Positions 43,076 through 52,320 of a stretch of DNA of 64,000 bases are shown in pieces. The DNA comes from Eublepharis macularius (Eukaryota; Chordata; Lepidosauria; Squamata; Eublepharidae). The stretch is from positions 91,154,501 through 91,218,500 of the forward strand of contig NC_072800.1 in the NCBI RefSeq assembly GCF_028583425.1, read 5' to 3'. Position 1 is the first letter of the stretch, and every line of letters starts with the position of its first letter. Made by a program: the position numbers and the translations under genes. The notes beneath the pieces were generated by a model, which was not told where the DNA came from, searched no databases, and worked only from the letters and a program-made list of their open reading frames with translations.

Positions 43076-44351
43076 GATATGCCACCAACGTGAAAGAGGA
43101 CACTTTGCTCTGGAAAACTGCCAACTGATTGCACTAGGATAGATCGGAAGGATTTTATTGTTCAGGATGGCCTGTGTGTAAAAGGAACGAATGGCAATGA
43201 TTTTCGTGAGGGTATGTGGATTTGGGAGAGAGCATTGAGAAGCCTGGCCTGAGCGCTTACAACGGGCATTGAGAAAAGGGCATCCGCGACTCTCCTCCAA
43301 CAATTTCATACTCATTCTCTTGGATGGACGGCCCCAGGTAAGAAAGCAAAGACATGTGGTTTTCCATCCTTTCTGCAACTGTGAAATAACATGGTTCAAC
43401 AATCAGCTCAGTGCGTGAAGGCCTTTTGTCTCTATGGGGCTCCCGAGGGAACTGTTTGGGCCAGTCTGGCTACCCAGCCCACCATTGTGTCCCTCTCCCC
43501 TGTGGCAGGAAGCCTACGTACTACAAGCCAGACCACGAATGTCTCCTAGCCTTCACAACCCACTCAACACGGTGAAGCCGTTTGTACACATTGGTGCTGT
43601 GTGTGCATGTGTGTACTTGTGTGTACTGTATCACATTGTCTAGCAAGCATGCCGCGTGAATGCCACCCCACCCGTTCCCCGTCCTGTCTGATGGCAAAAG
43701 TGTAGTTTGGATTGTCACTTCCTATGGATATGTTACAAGGCGCGACATCAACCAGTTCACGCAAAAATAGTCCGGCTGTTTCAGAGAGCCGTCGGCAAGT
43801 CCCTCCAGTTCCCGTAAGGCGTCAAATGGGGGCCTTTGAGGAAAAGAAGTACACCACTTGTTGTTAATTCTATACACAGAAACTTAGTGGCTGAGATACA
43901 GTGCTACAAACTGAGCTAGAATACTCAGAACCGTTGTGTTAGAAGCCCTGTCCACACTTGTAATGCACAAGTAGGCCACGTTTGGGGAAGACACACAACT
44001 TTCAAAGGACACTTAATAGCATGAGTCTTGCCACGTGGGTTGAAAGAGGTAAGAGCAGAGCCTCCTTCTATCCATATCCAGGTCTATGATGCTAAATAGT
44101 TAACCACAATCTCATGTCGGGAGGAAAACTGAACGGTTCGCTGGTTTGTTCCTTGGCTTGTCGGGAGTTCTGTGTTGTGAGGGTAACCTCCGAATGGGAT
44201 AGTTGAGAACAAATTAGACCTATTCTAGCCGACCAGTTTTAGCCTCGGTTTTGTTTGCGTATGTCTGATTTCATTCAATTTCAAGAAGTCGACTTCCCCC
44301 CACAAAACAAGTTGTCTCTGATTCATTTCCCAGGATGGAGGGTATCCTGTT
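43076..44351 (-). other. WNT3A: Probable WNT3A 3' UTR
   Basis: About 1.3 kb directly downstream of the WNT3A stop codon with no recognisable interspersed repeat, unlike both flanks. It ends at the 3-bp target duplication of a palindromic element (42955-43072). The only AATAAA I found on the minus strand in this stretch is at 43154-43159. UTR identity is inferred from position and lack of repeats, without transcript evidence. Confidence 0.5.
43154..43159 (-). promoter_or_regulatory. WNT3A: Candidate poly(A) signal AATAAA for WNT3A
   Basis: TTTATT on the plus strand is AATAAA on the transcribed strand, about 1.2 kb after the stop codon and before the first repeat downstream. No strong GU-rich element was confirmed beyond it. 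Confidence 0.35.
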
Positions 44352-44831
44352 TCACTTGCACGTGTGAACGTCGTAGACCCTTGTGCACTCCTGACAGCTG
44401 ACGTAGCAACACCAGTGGAAAATGCAATGACACTTCTCTTTCCTCTTCTCGGTCCGAGTGTTGTGCCCACGGCCACAGCACAAGAGATCACAACCATCTA
44501 TCCCGTGCGATGTGACGTTGCAGATCCTGTCGCGGGTCCCAAAGGAGCCTGTTTCAGGGTTTGGCTCGCAGAAGTTGGGCGAGTTCTCGTAGTAGACCAG
44601 GTCTCTCTCAGTTGGCGCTTTGAAGAAGTTATATTTGGGCCGGAGCGTCTCTACCCAGCCACGGGATTCCCGGTGCTTCTCCACGACCATTTCCGAAGCG
44701 CTGTCGTACTTGTCTTTGAGATAGTCGCCGATGACCCGGAAGTCAGGCTGGGACCACCAACAGGTTTTCACCTCGCAGCTACCTGACAGGCCATGACATT
44801 TGCATTTGAGGTGCATGTGGTCGATAATGGA
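44352..44831 (-). CDS. WNT3A: WNT3A terminal coding exon (residues ~194-352 plus stop)
   Basis: Encodes the C-terminal 159 residues of a secreted, lipid-modified Wnt ligand that signals through Frizzled and LRP5/6. The minus strand has a polypyrimidine-CAG acceptor (CAG at 44832-44834), then an open frame to TGA at 44352-44354. The Wnt signature [14 protein letters not shown] is present. Its first Ser (codon 44784-44786) falls at the position of human Ser209, the residue that PORCN acylates. The Cys-rich C-terminal domain includes CCGRGHN and [12 protein letters not shown], and a CNVTS N-glycosylation sequon is retained. Residues favouring WNT3A over WNT3 are CWWSQ, ETLRP and [12 protein letters not shown]; the [16 protein letters not shown] stretch looks WNT3-like, which I take to be an ancestral state. 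The length equals the human exon if the protein is 352 aa. No frameshift or internal stop is seen. Confidence 0.94.
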
Positions 44832-45324
44832 CTGAAAAAGAAAAAAAGAAATAAGAGGGGGAGAGAAGAGCAAAAGGAGAGACAACATTAGCCTGCCATG
44901 TGACGAATCATGAAATCTGACACTTTTATACCCCATAGGCTTTTATACCAAGTCACCAAGTTTCAGGCTCTGGCAGATGAAGATTTTCTTCACATTCCTC
45001 CTCCCCCAGCAATCACCTTTGACCCCTGAAAACATGATTTCTGGACTTGTGGATCCTGCATAGAGTGAGAGGAAAGGGGGGTGACATTGCCCCTCTACTC
45101 CATCCACCGAAAGAGCTGTACTTCAGGAAAAGGAAACATGAGGAGATTTCATCTCCTGTCCCCCTCACTGCAGCACCTGACATGCACGGCTTTTTGTCTA
45201 GCTGGGCCTTGCAGTTGTAGGAATCTCTTTTACAGGGGCTGAAAGGAGAGCAGAGCATGGGGAAAATTTGCACCCAACAGTGCCTTCCACAAACACTTGG
45301 TGGGATCCAAGGCATTGTGCTGGC

Positions 45325-45907
45325 CAGGGCTCATTTTGAAGGGGAACGCGCAGGAATGCAGTTCTGGTAGTTCTCCGAAGAGGTCACATGTCAGGTGGCC
45401 CCGACCACCTGATTTTTGGCCATTTTGGGCCTGTTGCAGCCTGGATTGGGGCTGAAACAGCCTGGATCAGGGCCAAAACAGCCCGGATTGGGTCGGAGCC
45501 AGGTGGGGAAACCCTCCCCTGCCTGGCACTGACCCGGTCCCAGCCATTTCGGTCCTGATCTGGGCCTAAATGGGCCCAAAATGGCTACTTTCAGCCATTT
45601 TGGGCCCCAAACAGCTAGGATTGGTCTCAAAATGACCCAGATCAGGCCTCTGGCGGGTGGTGGATCCTGACCATTTTGGGCCCCTTTTTGGTCATTTTCA
45701 GCCCCCTTTTGCCATTTTGGGCACAATTTTGGCCTTGAATGGCCAGGATTGGGTCCAAAACAGCCAGGATAGGTGATGTCAGGGGCTGTGGCATATGCAA
45801 ATCAGTTATGCTAATGACACACTTCCGGTAATGGCAAGGGACATGGCATATGCTAATTAGTTATGCTAATGAGTTCCTGCTGCGCTTTTTCTACGAAATG
45901 ACCCCTG
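45325..45907. mobile_element. hAT-type element (CAGGGCTCATTTTG family)
   Basis: CAGGGCTCATTTTGAAGG start, ACGAAATGACCCCTG end; perfect 8-bp duplication GTGCTGGC at 45317-45324 and 45908-45915. 583 bp, non-coding, inside WNT3A intron 3. An open frame on its minus strand is repeat sequence. Confidence 0.92.
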
Positions 45908-46299
45908 GTGCTGGCAGTTATCAGGTTATCAAAGATCCACTCTGATGTAGTTGTCAGAGTGTCGGGATTGGAATCCAGAGCTTCAGATTGACCTTCTGTT
46001 GGTCTCCCAGCCTCAGCAGCTTCAGAGCTTTGTCTTTTTTTAAAAATAAAATTTGTTAGAGAATTTGTATTTTGTCTCCATCAAGTAGCATGTAGGAAGA
46101 TCAATAAATACAATGTGTGGTGACATTACATAGTTAATAATGCAATTACATGATTCAAACATGATCAATAATTACGACAATAAAATAACTACCCTTCAGA
46201 AACACCCTCATCCCATTTCATTACCTAGTTAAAGTCTCATTTTAAAAGGGAAGTTGTGTGGGTTTTTTGGAAAATGAACAAGACTATCTTTCTTACCTT

Positions 46300-46650
46300 T
46301 ATGTGTGTGTTATGTGCCATCAAGTCATTTCCGACCTATGACAACCCTATGAATGAAAGACCTCCAAAACATTCTCTCTCTAACAGACTTACTCAGATCC
46401 TGCAAACTGGAGGATGTGGCTTGTTTCATTGAGCCAAGCTGTCTCTTTTTAGGTCTTCCTCTTTTCCTACTGCCATCTACTTATTCCTAGCATTATTGAC
46501 TTTTCCAGAGAATCTTGTCTTCTCGTGATGTGACCAAAGTACGATAGCCTCAGTTTTGTCATTTTAGCTTCTAGGGAGAATTCAGGCTTGATTTGATCTA
46601 GTACCCACTTATTTGTCTTTTGGGCTGTCCATGGTATCTGCACCTCTATA
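46300..46650 (-). mobile_element. BovB/RTE LINE 3' end
   Basis: GTTATGTGCCATCAAGTCATTTCCGACCTATG through TCTTGTCTTCTCGTGATGTGACCAAAGTACGATAGCC, the inverse of the BovB C-terminal coding and 3' UTR (compare 31551-31945 and 9385-9600). Confidence 0.88.
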
Positions 46651-47150
46651 AGGAACTGATTTCATGACCTAGGTATAACTGGTAGAAAATAGAAATTCTT
46701 AATTTCTCAGAGTTATGGTTCTAACCCTTCATTGAATGGAAGCTGCCATTACTGATGGCTTTCAAAAGAAATGTGAATTCATGGAGACTACATAGTATCT
46801 ACCCTTTATCCTGCAACAAGTGTGCAACTACAAGCCCCTCGACGGCCCCTGCATGGTCAATCTATCTGGTCCTTTCCTGGAATTAGACCTGCTAAGTCTA
46901 TTAACATATTAACAAATGCTCCACTTTCATGATTCCCGTCCCGAAGTATCGCCTGGCTTCAGCTGGTTCTTATGCGTAATGCACAAGGATTATATAAGTG
47001 ATCCGTCCTGGCGTAGCCTGTGGATTCCTTGCAGGGAGGAATAAAAGATCTCCGATCAGAGCACTGAGGAGCACATGGATGAGAGGGAGCCGTCCGCACC
47101 GGCCTGAACTCCTTAAAGGAGGAGAGGGGTATAAATGACATCTACCTAGG
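46651..47150. other. WNT3A intron 3, nothing recognised
   Basis: No repeat recognised in about 500 bp. Confidence 0.4.
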
Positions 47151-47157
47151 TAGGTGG

Positions 47158-47340
47158 GAGGTGGATGTGGCCTAGTGGTACAGCGTCTGCTTTGCATGCA
47201 GAAGGTCCCCAGTTCAGTCCCTGGCGTCATGTAGCAGGTGATGAGAATAACCCTGGAGACCTGCTGCCAGTCTGAGTAGGCAATACTGACCTTGATGGAC
47301 CAGAGGTCTGGTTCAATATAAACCAGCTTCACATATATGA
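47158..47340 (+). mobile_element. Sauria-type tRNA SINE
   Basis: A box TGGCCTAGTGGTACAGCGTC, B box AGTTCAGTCC, then GAGACCTGCTGCCAGTCTGAGTAGGCAATACTGACCTTGATGGACC and TATAAACCAGCTTCA. Confidence 0.88.
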
Positions 47341-47821
47341 AGGAATGTCAGGGCTAAACTAGACACGGGTCCAACTCATGGATGCTGCCACCCTTTTAAA
47401 GCTATTTAACAATGACCAGGATTGGGCTCTCATGGCATTTTAAAATTGCTTTAAAATGGTGTCAGACCCGTGGACAACGTCACGTCTAGTTTGGCCCTCA
47501 ACCTCTTAGGGTGTCTGCAGAAACTAGGTTATTGCACATGAACTGTGCAATTCTTCCTGCTTTCTTGCACAGGATTGGGCCAGTTTTTCTTTGCTGAAAG
47601 GGCTGTCTTCAGGATTACCAAATGATTCTACGTCCAATGGAACTTGAGCTCACCATTGGAAGTTTTCGCAGACAGATTAGGAAAACCAGGGGGAGGTGGT
47701 TTTCCTAATCCATATTCCATTCCATAGTTCAGACCAAGTCCCCAAGTAACTTGGCATGCAACATGGCTGAGCTTGACAACGAGTGGGAGGGTTGAGGGCG
47801 AGGACATAGAGTAAGGCACAA

Positions 47822-47985
47822 GTGTGATGACATCACTTCTGGGGAAAACCCAGAAGCAATGGCAGTAGCTCTAAGAATTGCTGAAAACACTATCGTAAAA
47901 GCGTAGTTTCCAGAAGTCTATGGTAAAAGCATAGAGTTTCTGGTGATTCCTAGAGCTATTGTCATTGCTTGTGATATTGGCAGTT
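47822..47985. repeat. Short palindromic repeat (ATAGAGTTTC family)
   Basis: GTAGCTCTAAGAATTGCTG and CATAGAGTTTCTGGTGATTCCTAGAGCTA form inverted arms with GATGACATCACTTCTGGGG at the edge. Confidence 0.5.
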
Positions 47986-48218
47986 AGGACAACTAGGAAG
48001 CTGTGCTGAAGGACAGAGCAAAGCACAAGGAATTGGGGAGGAGCTGTGGCTCAATGGGTAGAGCATCTGTTTGGCAAGTAGAGTCCTTGGTTCAATCCCT
48101 AACAGTGAAAAGGACCAGGCAGTAGGTGATGTGAAAGACGTTTCTGTACCTGGGACCCAGGGGAGCCGCTGAGTGTCCTTGATGGACCAATGGTTTGATT
48201 CAAAGTAAGGTAGCTTTA

Positions 48219-48396
48219 GTTGTTGTAGATTTTCCGGGCTGTATGGCCATGGTTTTTGCATTGTAGTTCCTGATGTTTCGCCAGCAGCTGTGACTGGCAT
48301 CTTCAGAGGTGTAGCATCAGTGCCAAGACCACGGCCATACAGCCCGGAAAATCTACAACAACTAACATTCTCTGGTCGTGAAAGCCTTCGACAATA
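48219..48396 (-). mobile_element. PLE pseudo-LTR fragment nested in the SINE
   Basis: Flanked by a perfect 13-bp duplication TAAGGTAGCTTTA (48206-48218, 48397-48409). The ends are inverted (GTTGTAGATTTTCCGGGCTG and CAGCCCGGAAAATCTACAAC), and the centre matches the 4161-4252 part of the PLE at 4129-5479. Confidence 0.88.
48275..48306 (-). ncRNA. Hammerhead-like core in WNT3A intron 3, transcript sense
   Basis: The minus strand reads CTGAAGA, T, stem GCCAGT/GCTGGC (one G-U pair), GAAAC. Both boxes are intact. It lies 129 nt downstream of the exon 3 donor on the same strand as WNT3A RNA. Same one-base departure from the textbook core as the PLE copies. Confidence 0.5.
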
Positions 48397-48435
48397 TAAG
48401 GTAGCTTTATGTACGTTCATGTGCATTTTTCTTAC

Positions 48436-48701
48436 CGTCCTTCCAGCCTCATTGTTGTGCCTGTTCATGGCCGATCGAGCATCTGGTCGGTTCTCTCGTG
48501 CATCTGCAAACTCCCGGGACACCATGCTCCCAAATTCCACATCCTCACTGCAGCCGCCCCATTTCCAGCCTTCTCCTGGGGGACCCTTGTGACGCGTGTC
48601 ACAACCACAGATGGTGGCTGAGCCTTCGGCACAGGATCTGGTCACTGCAAAAGCCACCCCTGCAGAGGCGATGGCATGGACGAAGGCGGACTCCCTTGTG
48701 G
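48436..48701 (-). CDS. WNT3A: WNT3A penultimate coding exon (266 bp, residues ~106-193)
   Basis: The minus strand has acceptor CTTGCAG (AG at 48702-48703) and donor GTAAG (GT at 48434-48435). The exon opens with CC, completing an Ala codon split by the upstream intron, then reads TRESAFVHAIASAGVAFAV, followed by CAEG, GWKWGGCSEDVEFG and MVSREFADARENRPDARSAM up to EAGRT. This is the central Wnt helical domain. EFGSMVSREF and SAMNRHNN match WNT3A rather than WNT3, which has DFGVLVSREF and SAMNKHNN. The 266-bp length matches the usual exon 3 of this gene as I recall it. It joins in phase 0 to the exon at 44831 ([13 protein letters not shown]). The donor side is crowded by a Sauria-type SINE and a nested PLE fragment that begin within about 20 nt of the intron. 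Confidence 0.94.
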
Positions 48702-48914
48702 CTGCAAGGAGAGAAATGGCAGGCTGTTAGAATCGATTGCTGCAGAGGAAGAGGGCTCGTTTTGACTATGAACATGGTAACTGATCACACTGCATAAAGT
48801 CTGGGGCTGAAGGAAGATGTCTTATAACACATGAATGCTTCAGCAAATAGAAGCCACACTTCTCCCACCTCCTCAGGGCATTCCAGAAAAAGCACAGCTT
48901 GTGGTTGATGCCCG

Positions 48915-49235
48915 TTGGGGTTGCCTGGCTCAGCCAGGAAACTGGTAGGAGGGCTGGGACGGGGACAAGGGTATGTGAGTGATGATGATGATGATGATGA
49001 CATCACTAATATCACCATATCACTTCCAGGTACAACCTGGAAGTGGCAATGGGTAGCTCTGGGAAAACCATAGAGTTTCTGGCAATTCCTAGAGCTACAT
49101 TTTGTCATTTCCGGGCTGCGCCCAGAAATGATATGGTGAAATTGGTGACATTGCTGTTTTTTATTTTCTTCTGCTGCTGCCCGCAGTGGTGGTGGGTAAC
49201 AGAGCTTGCCAGCGGGAGACCTGGCATGCCTAGCT
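48915..49235. repeat. MITE-like repeat with AAACCATAGAGTTTCTGG palindrome
   Basis: GGGTTGCCTGGCTC start, AGACCTGGCATGCCTA end; a GAT microsatellite at 48980-48999, CACTTCCAGG/CCTGGAAGTGGC, and the ATAGAGTTTC palindrome. Confidence 0.55.
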
Positions 49236-50740
49236 ACACTAAGGGAAGGGGCAACTAGCAGGTAATGATCTAAGCAGTATAATTTGCCCAAGGGAGCATA
49301 TGGGAAGAGAGGATCCTTTTTTATGCTAACAAAGCAGGGATCCTGGTTTTGGACAGCAAAATCTAGTGGAGGGTGAAGGGTTAAACCCCCTCTCACTTTG
49401 TTGCACAACCCCAAGGCAAAGGGAGGCTGCATGATCCTGAAATTTGCATGAAATGGACGATGGAGATGCACGATTGTCTGGGCCCTGATTTCTATAAATT
49501 GGAAATTCTGGAAACCAGAAATGTTGGTTTCATTATTTATACAACTGTCATTCAGTGTGGGCAGAAATGGTTAGCTTATTTTTGTTTTACTTTTCCTTAG
49601 ATTATTATTTTTTTGAGTAAAGGCGTCCATATTCTTTCATGAAGCAGTTGCAAATAATTCGTTTTAATTGCTCTGGGTTTCTTCATACCCATATTTCAGC
49701 TTTTCTTTAACTCAGTTGCCCAGTATCTGATGAAGGTTATTAGCAGGACATGGTCTTATGTCTGTGGTTTGGGCTCTGCTTAAAGGTATATTGCTTCTGA
49801 ACATGGAGGGTCCATTTGGCTATTGTGACTTATAGCCTTTGATAATCATTTTACCATAAAGCAAGCATGAAATATTACACGTTTGTAAATATTTTTTAAA
49901 AAGCTTCAAGGCTACTGCTTGATCTGTGAAAACAAAGGTTGCAACTTTTAATTTGTACATCAAATCAGCTATTAATCAGGAGGGTCTGGGAGGCTGAGAG
50001 TAAAGGGTACATTTTAATTACAGTTTCAAGCTGTTGTGGTTCTAGTGTGTTACAGTAAAATGGCATTAAAATATAACATTAAAATATTGGGGGGGGGGGG
50101 GAAATCACACGTTTGCCCTGATAAGAGTACCACGTTCTTGGACTACTTCAGGAATTAATAGCTTGATTCAAGGGCTTCCATTTACGGAAGTTTTCTTTCG
50201 GCTTGTAGTCACGTGGGACCGCACGTTTAGGGCTTTGCTTTGCAACAGACAAGCCGTCTCTGGAAAGGATGTCTCTGGACTACTGTGCATTTCTTGTGTT
50301 AAAAATGGATCATCTGAAAGGGCCCAAAGGGAAAATAGTTTTGTGGTCCTCTGATACTAAAGTGACAATTCACTGTACAAAACTTGTTGGAGAGTGGAAG
50401 TTTCCCCGGGGAAGCCTGCTGTGGATCTTCACTTGCAGAATGTAAGATATCCTGCAAGACTGGGAAAAAATGTTTTGTCGTATCTCTGAACTAAATCGTG
50501 CCTGCCAGTAACTTCTCCAGACTTGTCTTTAGAAATCCTTCAGGGAAAGCAAGTAAACAGCTTCCCTAGGCAAGCAGTTCCACCGGCCATCTGCTCTGAT
50601 CATTTCCCCTCTGCATAATTGCCATTTTTTGAATTTCTCAAAATTAAACAAAGAGCAAGGAGATGCAGAAGTCTGCAGCAAGAATCCAACGCGACAATAT
50701 CTGGGAAGTCATCACTTGATGTTTATTATTTAGTTATCCA
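49236..50740. other. WNT3A intron 2, low-repeat stretch
   Basis: About 1.5 kb with no recognised interspersed repeat; G13 run at about 50090-50102. It could hold conserved non-coding sequence, untestable here. Confidence 0.4.
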
Positions 50741-51170
50741 CTTCGTTTATAGTCTGCCTTTCTAACTTGGAACTCAAGGCAGATTACAAAAAATATAAAA
50801 AAGATTCTGCTGCAGTCATTGTGTGATGGACAGGCATCTCTGAACCACATATTGGCCCGTAAGTCTGTGAAGTAGTTTGCCTTGCACTTACTGATAGCTG
50901 TATTTTCTCTAAATCGTTGTTTACCTTTCGTAAGCCACTTTAGGCATATGAGAAAATGTTTTGAATAAAGAGATAAATTACTCGGGTCCAAAAGCTAAGC
51001 CAACCACATCTCAAAGTCTTGGACTGACAAACAACAAATTAAGATTCCATGGAAATAAAGCCAACACCCTAATGCATGGACTCAAAGAGATTTTAACCTC
51101 TTCACATGACAGCCGGACTAAAGCATAACTTCTCTCGCCCCAAGTAAACTAGTCAGGTTACCAGCCTCCA

Positions 51171-51400
51171 TAGGATTGTTAGCCTCCAGGTAGTGGCTGG
51201 AGATCTCCTGGAATTACAACAAGTCTCCAGGCCACAGAGATCAGTTCATCTGCAGAAAATGGCTACTTTGGGGAGTGGACTGTATGGAATTATGCCATGC
51301 CAAGGTCCTTTTCCTCCCCAAACCCCACTTTCTCCAGGTTTCTCCAGGTTTCAACCCCCAGATCTCCAGGAATTTCCCAACTTGGAGCTGGCAACCCTAA
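51171..51400 (+). mobile_element. TAGGGTTGCC hAT-type MITE
   Basis: TAGGATTGTTAGCCTCCAGG start, CAGAAAATGGCTACTTTGGGG, GGAGCTGGCAACCCTAA end; a second partial copy follows to about 51470 and is cut by the hammerhead-like repeat. Confidence 0.75.
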
Positions 51401-51477
51401 GCCTCCAGGAGGGGACTGGAGTTTTCCGAGAATGACAAATGGTCTTCAGACTACAGATATCAGTTCCCTGGGAGGAA

Positions 51478-51790
51478 ATAGTAAAGAATCCAGTAGCATC
51501 TTTAAGACTAACCAAGTTTATTGTAGCATAAGCTTTCGAGAACCACAGTTCTCTTCGTCAGATGCATCTGACGAAGAGAGCTGTGGTTCTCGAAAGCTGC
51601 CGATGCATCTGATGAAGAGAGCTGTGGTTCTTGAATGCTGCCGATGCATCTGACAAAGAGAGCTGTGGGTCTCAAAAGCTTATGCTACAATAAAGTTGCA
51701 TATGATGAAGAGAGCTGTGGTTCTCGAAAGCTTATGCTACAATAAAGTTGGTTAGTCTTAAAGATGCTACTGGACTCTTTACTATTTGGG
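51478..51790 (+). repeat. Hammerhead-like cluster (family B), 1 inverted + 4 direct units
   Basis: Minus-strand unit about 51531-51561 (CTGACGA, GAGAAC/GTTCTC, GAAAGC), then plus-strand units starting at 51568, 51609, 51650 and 51701. Only the first direct unit keeps both boxes; the others have GAAT, CTGACAA or ATGATGA changes. Inverted outer arms CCAGTAGCATCTTTAAGACTAACC and the matching tail bracket the cluster. Confidence 0.75.
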
Positions 51791-52025
51791 GGAGGAGAAG
51801 GAAATCAGCAGGGAAGTGATGCCACAAAAGCCACCTTCAGAAGGTGCCAATTTTTTTCAGGGGAATGGGTCTTTGTAGCCTGTTGATCAGTTGTAATTCC
51901 GGAAGAGCTCCAGCCCCCATTTGGAGATTGGCAACTCTTATGTCCTCCCTCCACTTGTCCAAATAAATCAGTAGATTTGATAAAGGAGAATTTCTATACT
52001 TAAAGTGCATTCAAAGGTATAGAAA

Positions 52026-52320
52026 ATAATAAAGAGTCCAGTAGCACCTTTAAGACTAACAAACTTTATTGAAGCATAAGCTTTCCAGAACTACAGCTCT
52101 CTTTGTCAGATGATGAAGAGAGCTGTGTTTCTCGAAAGCTGATGATGCATCTGACAAAGAGAGCTGTGGTTCTCGAAAGCTGACGATGCATCTGATGAAG
52201 AGAGCTGTCGTTCTCGAAAGCTTATGCTATAATAAAGTTTATTAGTCTTAAAGGTGCTATTGGACTCTTTACTATTTTGCAACTGCAGACTAACACGGCT
52301 AACTCCTCTGGATCTATTCA
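52026..52320 (+). repeat. Hammerhead-like cluster (family B), 1 inverted + 3 direct units
   Basis: Minus unit near 52079-52109, then plus units at about 52110, 52151 (CTGACAA, damaged) and 52192 (CTGATGA...CGAAAGC, intact). Tail ACTATTTTGCAACTGCAGACTAACACGGCTAACTCCTCTGGATCTA. Confidence 0.75.

Larger units (their letters stand above)
48030..48425 (+). mobile_element. Sauria-type tRNA SINE, split by a PLE fragment
   Basis: A box GTGGCTCAATGGGTAGAGCATC, B box GGTTCAATCCC, GTGTCCTTGATGGACCAATGG, tail TAAGGTAGCTTTATGTACGTTCATG. Split at 48219-48396. Its 3' end lies roughly 10 nt from the exon 3 donor, antisense to WNT3A. Confidence 0.85.
44832..48435 (-). other. WNT3A: WNT3A intron 3 (3604 bp)
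   Basis: Bounded by a GTAAG donor at 48435 and a (T)n-CAG acceptor at 44832, phase 0. It contains a hAT-type element (45325-45907), a BovB 3' fragment, two Sauria-type SINEs and a 178-bp PLE fragment carrying a hammerhead-like core on the transcribed strand. Confidence 0.92.

Noticed and set aside
44364..44786. 140-residue plus-strand open frame over WNT3A exon 4
   Set aside because: Antisense shadow of the conserved exon; no domain and no initiation context.
47158..47340. Possible tRNA gene from A and B boxes
   Set aside because: No cloverleaf closes; the sequence continues into a Sauria-type SINE body.
44352..48701. Assignment as WNT3 instead of WNT3A
   Set aside because: EFGSMVSREF, SAMNRHNN, CWWSQ, TLRP and [10 protein letters not shown] all favour WNT3A.
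48290..48797. Several plus-strand open frames over WNT3A exon 3
   Set aside because: Antisense shadows of the exon and of the nested PLE and SINE.
50560..50600. Minus-strand GRWNC resembling the Wnt exon 2 motif RRWNC
   Set aside because: Flanking residues do not match a Wnt, there is no adjoining QECQHQF sequence, and no splice sites fit; a chance match.
51478..52320. Regularly spaced repeats considered as a CRISPR-like array
   Set aside because: Eukaryotic context; the units diverge, occur in inverted pairs and match an interspersed family found across the window.
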